Below are positions 57,828-64,000 of a stretch of DNA of 64,000 nucleotides, one piece after another. The notes beneath the pieces are model-generated. The model saw nothing but the letters and a program-made list of their open reading frames with translations, was not told the origin of the DNA and searched no databases. The translations under genes were made by a program, and so were the position numbers. Origin of the DNA: Branchipolynoe longqiensis (taxonomy: Eukaryota > Annelida > Polychaeta > Phyllodocida > Polynoidae); contig CM059190.1 of the NCBI GenBank assembly GCA_030323885.1, forward strand, positions 86,800,762 to 86,864,761. Reading direction: 5' to 3'. Numbering within the stretch: position 1 is the stretch's first letter; each line of letters opens with the position of its first letter.

Positions 57828-58440
57828 TAGTCTCTTGTTAGGCCAATTTTGGAATACTGTCCACAAATTTTTAGCCAAATTTCTCGGAAAGATATTCTGG
57901 AGATCGAAAAGGTTCAGAGACGTGCAACGAAATTAGCTGCAGTTATAAAGGACTTACCTTATGAACAAAAGCTTAGGGAATTGAAACTTCCTACCCTTTC
58001 CTACAGAAGGAAAAGAAGTGACATAATTGAAGTATTTAAAATTATGAAAGGTTTTGATGAAATAGATATGAACCAATTTTTCACCTTGAATAAAAGAGAA
58101 GGCAGGCGGGGCCATACTCTCAAACTAGTAAAACCCGGAGCCATTTCAAAGTTAAGGCAACAAAGTTTCTCAAACAGGATCATAAATATATGGAACAGTC
58201 TCCCACAAAATGTTATTGATGCCAAGTCAATAAATTCATTTAAGAATAGATTAGAAAAAGCATGGGCTGATGATCCAGGGAAATTTGACCCCTTATTCAC
58301 CACATGCTACTAATTATTCCTTGTGTTGCTTATTTACTTGCACTCAAGCAAAAATGAGAGACAAATAAGTGTTCACACTTCCTGTCTACCATTCGCTATT
58401 TCTAGAAAACATTGGGCCCTTTTTTATACGGAAAACTGCG
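57828..58440 (+). mobile_element. CR1/L2-like LINE 3' end
   Basis: 5'-truncated copy containing the last ~160 codons of ORF2 and ~125 bp of 3'UTR. The end is not sharply defined. Confidence 0.7.
57830..58313 (+). CDS. CR1/L2-like LINE ORF2 C-terminus (partial)
   Basis: Open from the truncation point: LVRPILEYCPQIFSQ, then IEKVQRRATKLAAVIKDLPY, KLRELKLPTLSYRRKRSDII, EVFKIMKGFD and IINIWNSLPQNVIDAKSINS before a stop. This is the conserved tail after the RT thumb in CR1/L2/Jockey-group non-LTR elements (the VQRRATK...LPYE...L..R R..D.I...KI pattern). The RT catalytic domain and endonuclease are absent. The frame is uninterrupted, suggesting a fairly recent insertion. Confidence 0.8.
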
Positions 58441-58626
58441 CGTAACAATTCAAGCTCTTTTATCTGCTCGTAGACATAGCTTATGATCACTATTACTCAC
58501 TTTATTTGACAGTATCTTAGTGTAGACATGAGCTGGGTGATCTGGATCACTATCATTGCCTAATACTGGGTACTAAGAGGTGACTAACAGACAGAAGATA
58601 CAGATTCTCATCTGGATATAACTCAA

Positions 58627-58946
58627 GGTTTGTTTGTTTGTTTGTTGTTGGTTTATGTCCTAGCAACATCTAAGGTCATATCAGGATGGGTACTGACTTG
58701 TGACAGTATGTGCTCATGGCGATTTTATAGTGCTGCCCCACTGGGAAATCAGGCTACCAGCACCATGACCCAATATCCCACTCAGTCACATTATCCTGAC
58801 ACCGAGCTAACCAGCCCTAATAATGCCGAGGACCAGGCTATCAATTTTTAAGTCATTGGTTTGACTTGAACGGGAACCGAACTCGCAAACTTCCGATCTT
58901 CCGCACGCGAGGCCTGTGCTCTACCGATTCGGCCACCGCGCCCGGT
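58627..58946 (-). mobile_element. Full SINE, A-type head with T1 tail (reverse)
   Basis: Tail TTTGTTTGTTTGTTG with TCCTAGCAACATCTAAGGTC at the left; inverse head GATTCGGCCACCGCGCC at the right. Confidence 0.85.
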
Positions 58947-59094
58947 ATATAACTCAAGGAACCTCCGCGACTACCTTGTTCACGTTGCTATTCCTATTGG
59001 TGAAAATGATGATAAACTCTTAGTAAAATAGCCTTTGGATCTCTCCTATGGGTCCACCCCTCTCTCCCACACACATACCATAGGTCTGGACCGG

Positions 59095-59421
59095 GCGCGG
59101 TGGCCGAATCGGTAGAGCGCGGGCCTCGCGTGCGGAAGGTCGGGAGTTCGGTTCCCGTTTCAGTCAAACCAATGACTTTAAAATTGATACTTGTTGCTTC
59201 CTAGCCTGGCACTCAGCATTAATAGGATAGGGCAAGGACTGGTTAGCTCAGTGTCAGGATAATGTGACTGAGTGGGATATCGGGTCATGGTGCCAGTGAC
59301 CTGGTTTCCCAGTGGACAAGCACTATAAAGTCACCATGAGTGTGCACTGTCACAGGTCGGTACCCGTCTTGATATTACCTTAGATGTTGATAAGACGTAA
59401 AACAACAAACAAACAACAAAC
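59095..59421 (+). mobile_element. Full SINE, A-type head with T1 tail
   Basis: Head GGGCGCGGTGGCCGAATCGG, B box GGAGTTCGGTTCCCG, T1 tail TTAGATGTTGATAAGACGTA, AAC-rich end. It is in opposite orientation to the 58627-58946 copy ~150 bp away. Confidence 0.85.
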
Positions 59422-59591
59422 CATAGGTCTGGAAGAGCTTGTTCAGGTTACTATTCTAATTTGGTGGAAATAGTCGACGGACCTTTAGTGAAAGGCATCC
59501 CAATAATCATACACACACATATGCACACACACATTGATTGTTTGGGGGGGGGGGTATATTTGTTGTGTGGCTGGCCTGGGGGGAGTAGGAA

Positions 59592-59700
59592 TATAAAGGA
59601 TTGTTTGGGTTTACGTCTTAGCAACATCTAAAGTCAATATCGGGACAGGTACCGATTTGTGACGGTGCACGACTTTTATAGTGCTGCCCCAATCGGCCTA
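59592..59700 (-). mobile_element. SINE T1 tail fragment (reverse)
   Basis: TTTACGTCTTAGCAACATCT and TTTATAGTGCTGCCCCAATC. Confidence 0.65.
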
Positions 59701-59770
59701 AAAAAAATCATCCCAGAACCAGCAGACACTCTAACTGAGCAAATGGGAATTAGAGAAGCCCTATCCTATA

Positions 59771-60547
59771 GGGTATGCACCTACGTCACGCAAACCGGAA
59801 GTGCGGCCATTGTGGCGATAGTAACCACAATAATAACACACTGTCACACTGTAAACTCAATGGCTATGAGCAATCTTGATACAGAAAAGGTGAAATATCT
59901 ATAAAAGTAATCCACCTAGAAACAAATCGCTTGGTACACATATAGAAAACATGTTTACCAACAAGATTATATTAAATTGATAAGGTTAGGGTTCTGGATT
60001 TCTATAGATTTTGAATAAAATCGACGCTTTGCACTGCGCGTACCGGCAAACTGCCCGCGAAGGGTAAAATACGGCAATGCTATGTCTATGTGGAGCATTT
60101 ATTTTTGTAAAATAAATTTTAAAAGCTTTCATTGGATCGATTAAAAATATCTTAATGCGCGATTGAAGAGGAAGATCTGAAGTATTTAATGTAACCTAAG
60201 AGCAATTTACGCTGAAAGTATTAAAAACAAGAGATAATAGTGAAAGTTGGGATATTCTGAGTGTCAGTGCCAGTGCATTGTCAATGGCCGTGAGCAATCT
60301 TCATACAGACAAAGTGAAATATCTCTAAAACTACAACACTTAGAAACAAACTGCTTGGTACACATATAGAAAACATATTCAACGAATAGATTATATTAAA
60401 TTTATAAGGTTAGGGTTCCGGAATTCTATTAATTTTGAATGAAATACACGTTTTCCACTGCGCGTACAGGCAAACTCTATGGGATGTTTACTGGTTGATA
60501 TCGCCACAATGGCGGCGCATCCGGTTCGTGTCGTCACGTGAATACCC
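59771..60547. mobile_element. 777-bp TIR element with 204-bp-type units
   Basis: ~60-bp inverted ends: GGGTATGCACCTACGTCACG and, inverted, GGGTATTCACGTGACGACAC; inside both, GGCCATTGTGGCGATA or GCCATTGTGGCGATAT. TA flanks both sides. The interior has two copies of the ATCTTCATACAG unit (59869 and 60297) separated by other sequence. Confidence 0.8.
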
Positions 60548-60596
60548 TATATAGCTTTATGCATATAATAAACAACTGATGTGAAAATCGACCTAA

Positions 60597-60680
60597 AATA
60601 AATGCCGGGTTTGAACCTGGGTCTCCATCATTAATTTATAAGAGCGTTCTGTCGAACTAAGCTAATTGCGGTACTGTAAA
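60597..60680 (-). repeat. tRNA-like sequence (SINE head or pseudogene)
   Basis: On the - strand ATTAGCTTAGTTCGACAGAA and B box AGGTTCAAACCCGG. The anticodon arm is poor and there is no CCA or obvious tail, so not a credible tRNA gene. Confidence 0.4.
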
Positions 60681-60687
60681 TTTGTAT

Positions 60688-60775
60688 TATTTAGTTGATT
60701 GGTTGATTGGTGGTTTCTTTGCACCATGTCGGCAACATAGGCCATATTCACGGCCAGAATTGTTTGTTTTGTATT
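60688..60775 (-). mobile_element. LINE 3'UTR fragment (as at 2783)
   Basis: TTGATTGGTTGATTGGTGGT then AACATAGGCCATATTCACGG, matching the 3' end of the RNase H-bearing LINE at 2783-2860. Confidence 0.65.
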
Positions 60776-60954
60776 CGTATTATTTTGTTCATTCCGTAGT
60801 AAACACGACACCGGGTAGGCACATTTCTGATTGGTCGAGACTATTCCTGTGGCTGATTCCCGAAAGAGACAGTTCTCGGAGTGTGTGTTTGCTTACCTGT
60901 ATGCAAATTGGGTGTTGCCCAAGCTGTTCGGATACACGCTAGTAATGCTATTGT

Positions 60955-61207
60955 AGTAGTAGTCTGCGCACCATATTTTCTCATTTACATCAACTCCACC
61001 ACACTGATTGCCATGACCTGGATCATGTATTTATAAGCTCGGATACACACTAGTAATGCTATTGTAGTAGTAGTCTGCGCACCATATTTTCTCATTTCAT
61101 CAACTCCACAACACTGATTGCCATGACCTGGATCATGTATAAGCTATGCGCTTTATGGTTGTTGAACCTACCCTGTGTATGTATATGTAAGTATATTGCT
61201 AGTATTT
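60955..61207 (+). repeat. SINE D body fragment with an internal duplication
   Basis: TAATGCTATTGTAGTAGTAG and the following ~80 bp occur twice (60945 and ~61050). The end matches the D body (TGGTTGTTGAACCTACCCTG). Confidence 0.6.
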
Positions 61208-61514
61208 GATGCGTAGCAAGGAAGGACGAGGAGGCGTGAGTGGATAAAAGGGCACTTTATTCAGAAGTGCCAGAACATTCAAGGATAGTACAAATCAAGC
61301 ATGAACAATTAGATATGTGAAAAATACAAGGCCTCAATGTAATGAGGTAAGTAGAGTATAATGCATGAGGCATGTCATGATAAGTGTCAATTGTCAGTTG
61401 GATAATGGTAATAAAAGTAAGAGATATATAAAGTATAATGGTGGTATATAAAGTGTCAATGTCAGGATATGTTAGTAGTTGGGCTCGGGAGGTGGGCCCG
61501 AGGAGCCCTCAACC
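61208..61514 (-). repeat. B2 of the split direct repeat (G3)
   Basis: 307 bp, almost identical to 61734-62041. The only difference noticed is a small change at GTGAAAAATAC against GTGAATGAATAC. AATAAA lies on the - strand in TCTGAATAAAGTGC. Confidence 0.92.
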
Positions 61515-61733
61515 CTATGGTGGAGAGTTGGTGTATAGGGATGGTGGGTGGGGAAAAAAGTGTATAGAGGAGCGGAGAGTCTGGAGGCAGGAGGGCGAGT
61601 GGCCTGAGGCGGAAAGGGGAGCGGTTATAAGGGAAGGAGCCGGGGTGGTTAGGTAAGAGCCAACGGCTGGAGGAGAGAAGGAGGGGGGGGTCCTTCCTCG
61701 CCTCGCATCAACCGCAATGCGAGCATTACGACC
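61515..61733 (-). repeat. A2 of the split direct repeat (G3)
   Basis: 219 bp starting on the - strand with GGTCGTAATGCTCGCATTGC, the same terminus as the 5' end of G2 at 13802. Confidence 0.85.
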
Positions 61734-62041
61734 GATGCGTAGCAAGGAAGGACGAGGAGGCGTGAGTGGATAAAAGGGCACTTTATTCAGAAGTGCCAGA
61801 ACATTCAAGGATAGTACAAATCAAGCATGAACAATTAGATATGTGAATGAATACAAGGCCTCAATGTAATGAGGTAAGTAGAGTATAATGCATGAGGCAT
61901 GTCATGATAAGTGTCAATTGTCAGTTGGATAATGGTAATAAAAGTAAGAGATATATAAAGTATAATGGTGGTATATAAAGTGTCAATGTCAGGATATGTT
62001 AGTAGTTGGGCTCGGGAGGTGGGCCCGAGGAGCCCTCAACC
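61734..62041 (-). repeat. B1 of the split direct repeat (G3)
   Basis: 308 bp direct copy of B2. It contains the end of the recombinase ORF (stop near 61999) and the 3'UTR. Confidence 0.92.
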
Positions 62042-63005
62042 AAGACAGAGGAGAGGGCTCGAGGGGCCGCCGAGGGAGCTAGGCGGGGCACGTATGCGTG
62101 TACCGCCTCAGAGGTCCAAGTCCCTTGGGCCATGATGTCGGAGATGTCGACTCCGGCGGTATGGCAGGCCTGGGCGGCGCCCCGGCGTAGGCTGTGGAGG
62201 GTAAAGGCCTCGGCCCCCGGGACGCCTCGGGCGTGAAGGGCGCCTCGCAGGAGGGCGGTCAGGGAGCGCGGGTCGAGGAGGCGACCCGAGGGCATGATGA
62301 AGGCCGGGGCGTCGGGGGGCGCGGGGCACTGCCGGGTGGCGGCGTTCCAGGCGGCCAGAGGGCAGAGCCCCGGCCTCGGGCAAGCAGGGATGAAGAGGGC
62401 GACGGCGCCCGAGGGGCCGGATATGGTCTTGGAGGTCCTGACCGTGACCCGGAGGCCCCCGGGGCGAGGGCGACGTCCCCGCGGGTGATGGTGTGGGGGC
62501 CGCCCCAGCCCTCGGGACTCGGCGACAGCAGGTTGGACTGCCGCAGCATGCCGAAGTACCCGAGGAGGAGGGCGGCCCGAGGGACGAGCGAGGCCGATCC
62601 CGCGAGGGCGAGGTGAGAGATGACGAGGGCGAGGTGGTGAGGCGTCAGAGGGGGCGCCTGGCGAGGGGCGTGGGTGGATGCGCGCTCGCCACCTCGGCAG
62701 ACGTCCTTGGCGAGGGCAGAGTCGAAGGCGGCGGTTGACCCTCCGGCGGCCCCGGCCCAGGTGCGCGCTCCGGAGAGGGCATTTTTGACGGAGGCCGGGG
62801 CAAGGCCGCGGGCGTAGAGGGAGGCCGTGTAGGCGGCGATCTGGAAGTCGCAGGGGTCGAGGGGGGCGAGCCCTCGGGCCACGCAGTAGGTTACGTAATC
62901 CCGGGCCTGGCGTTGACGGTTCCTCCATGTCGAGGGGGCCAGGGAGGCGAGGCGCAGGCGGGCGACGTCGTCCACCTCGGCCGGGGCGAAACCTGGATCA
63001 GAGGC
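61999..63005 (-). pseudogene. G3 tyrosine recombinase (one frameshift)
   Basis: The N-terminal domain reads LAPSTWRNRQRQARDYVTYC, QIAAYTASLYARGLAPASVK and NALSGARTWAGAAGG. The catalytic Arg is in LLGYFGMLRQSNLLSPSPEG. A frame change near 62480 (a CCCC run) leads to the second half, with AFTLHSLRRGAAQACHTAGV (HxxR) and MAQGTWTSEAVHAYVP (Trp, Tyr nucleophile). All catalytic residues are present. A single indel separates it from an open frame, so either a recent mutation or a sequencing error in a GC run. Confidence 0.85.
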
Positions 63006-63430
63006 CGGGATTAAATGGGAAGACGTCATGTGAGGGGTATACGCGGCGGAGCCCGAGGCGGGCGATGCCGGCGCGGGCCACCTCGGCCCAGGGCCCGTCG
63101 AGGTGGGCGCGGCTGAGGGCATCGGCGAGGACGAGCTCCGCCCCGGGCTTGTGGAGTATGGTGAGAGTGAAGCAGCCCGTCGCCGCGAGGAGCCAGAGCT
63201 CCCGGGCGCAGGTCCCGAGGGTGGTATCCCGGGCGCGGCCCGAGGTGAGGGAGGCGGCGGAGGCCATGTTATCGGTATTGATAACGATGGTGGCCCCCGC
63301 GGCGTCGTCAGGCATGAGGGCGCGGAGGGCGACGACGAGGTTGACCGCCTCCAACTCATGTATGTCGGGGAACCGCGCCCGGAAGTCCGAGGTGTACCCT
63401 CGGGCGTAACAGTGCGTGGCAGAGAAGGCG
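62998..63430 (-). CDS. G3 RNase H domain
   Basis: The frame 63354-62998 reads VNLVVALRALMPDDAAGATI, VINTDNMASAASLTSGRARD and ELVLADALSRAHLDGPWAEV. The Asp of NTDN and the ADALSRA box are conserved with G2. It ends in PFNPGL*, just before the recombinase frame begins. The first acidic position is in the preceding shifted frame (RQGEPTSLSATPASRAG region misreads SDS.LTGG), so the polyprotein has a frame break near 63430. Confidence 0.7.
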
Positions 63431-63449
63431 CCCCCGCCCGTGAGGCAGG

Positions 63450-64000
63450 AGTCGCACTCAATGACGTAGGTTCGCCCTGCCGGGGCGCGGAGGAGGTAGA
63501 GGCCATTGGAGGCCCGGCCGTAGAGGGCGAACCACCTCAGGTCCCGGAGGGCGTCGTCGTCGAGGGTGAGGGAGGCGCAGCCGAAGCAGCCTCAGAGCGC
63601 CCCGAGGAGGCGACTCATGAACCTCCGGGCGGGGAGGACGCAGCTGCCTACGTGGTTCAAGCGCCCGAGGAGGCTCTGGAGCTCACGTCGAGTTATGGCG
63701 GGGCAGGTGAGGCGGGCCTCGCAAGAGAGGATGAGGTCGTCGACTTTGTCGGGGGCGATGCGGATGGTCATCCCCTCGCTGTCGAGGGCGAACCCCAGCC
63801 AGGTGAGGCGGACAGCGGGGGGGGGTGACACTTCCCAGGCGCCACGTCGAGCCCGAGGGCGGCGGCGAGGGCGAGGAAAGCGTCAAAGGCCTGACAAGCC
63901 TTGAGGTAGGAGGCCTCGCAGCCGACAAAGTCATCGACGTAGACTAGTATGTGGAATCCATCGCGCCTCATAATCCAGGCGACGGCTGCCGTCACGCGGA
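63450..64000 (-). pseudogene. G3 reverse transcriptase, C-terminal part
   Basis: From the window edge: VTAAVAWIMRRDGFHILVYV then DDFVGCEASYLKACQAFDAF. The YVDD box is intact (unlike YVED in G2), and Trp replaces the stop of G2. A frame break near 63825 (a G run) precedes LTWLGFALDSEGMTIRIAPD and RRELQSLLGRLNHVGSCVLP. Confidence 0.8.

Larger units (their letters stand above)
61208..64000 (-). mobile_element. G-family YR retrotransposon G3 (runs off the window)
   Basis: On the - strand: RT (from the window end), RNase H, tyrosine recombinase, then B1 (62041-61734), A2 (61733-61515) and B2 (61514-61208). The A1-ORFs-B1-A2-B2 order is the split direct repeat arrangement of PAT/Ngaro-type YR retrotransposons; A1 must lie beyond 64000 (its relative is at the G2 5' end). 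It is the best-preserved G copy. Confidence 0.82.

Overview
The window is animal nuclear DNA: spliced exons with GT/AG boundaries, long introns, tRNA-derived SINEs, non-LTR retrotransposon tails, many terminal-inverted-repeat (TIR) elements and large minisatellites. The SINE and LINE 3' ends and the tyrosine-recombinase (YR) retrotransposons look molluscan to me, probably gastropod. That is recollection, not a search result. There is no bacterial gene, CRISPR array or rRNA, and no convincing functional tRNA.

The only host gene I can support is on the + strand. Thirteen coding exons (15529-43380) join without a phase conflict into the N-terminal ~356 residues of a protein that I recognise as resembling DNAAF9 (C20orf194/Shulin), a cytoplasmic packaging and assembly factor for ciliary outer-arm dynein. 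Two exons are only 28-29 bp. I found no further exons in the remaining 20 kb, so the gene is incomplete here or has a very long intron 13. Its introns are crowded with nested transposons.

Region by region. 1-1757: a GC-rich YR-retrotransposon fragment (family G, copy 1) split by a SINE. 2717-14380: a DIRS-like YR retrotransposon on the - strand (copy D1), interrupted by a LINE fragment with an RNase H domain (2783-4345), a 1.5 kb foldback element (4473-5978) and a full G-family element (copy G2, 9927-13802). 14.4-34.3 kb: exons 1-9 among SINEs, LINE 3' ends, a solo LTR and several miniature TIR elements. 34405-38706: a second DIRS-like element (D2, + strand) lacking RT and RNase H but keeping the recombinase. 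38.7-46.5 kb: exons 10-13, more SINEs and TIR elements. 46.5-55 kb: satellite territory, with a 68-bp minisatellite, a ~26-bp purine-rich minisatellite, an 82-bp dimeric array and a ~690 bp polypyrimidine tract. 55-61.2 kb: nested TIR elements, SINEs and a CR1-like LINE end. 61208-64000: a third G-family copy (G3, - strand), running off the window edge, with a B1-A2-B2 split-direct-repeat 3' end.

The elements explain one another. G3 supplies the split-repeat architecture and the exact termini, which let me delimit G2 inside D1. D1 and D2 are complementary deletions of one family: D1 has RT and RNase H but a truncated recombinase, while D2 has the whole recombinase but no RT. Both carry the same palindromic module outside the right inverted repeat. 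Three TIR elements with different ends carry the same ~204-bp internal repeat. Two ~655 bp Harbinger-like elements with 3-bp TTA/TAA target duplications are packed with ACGT motifs.
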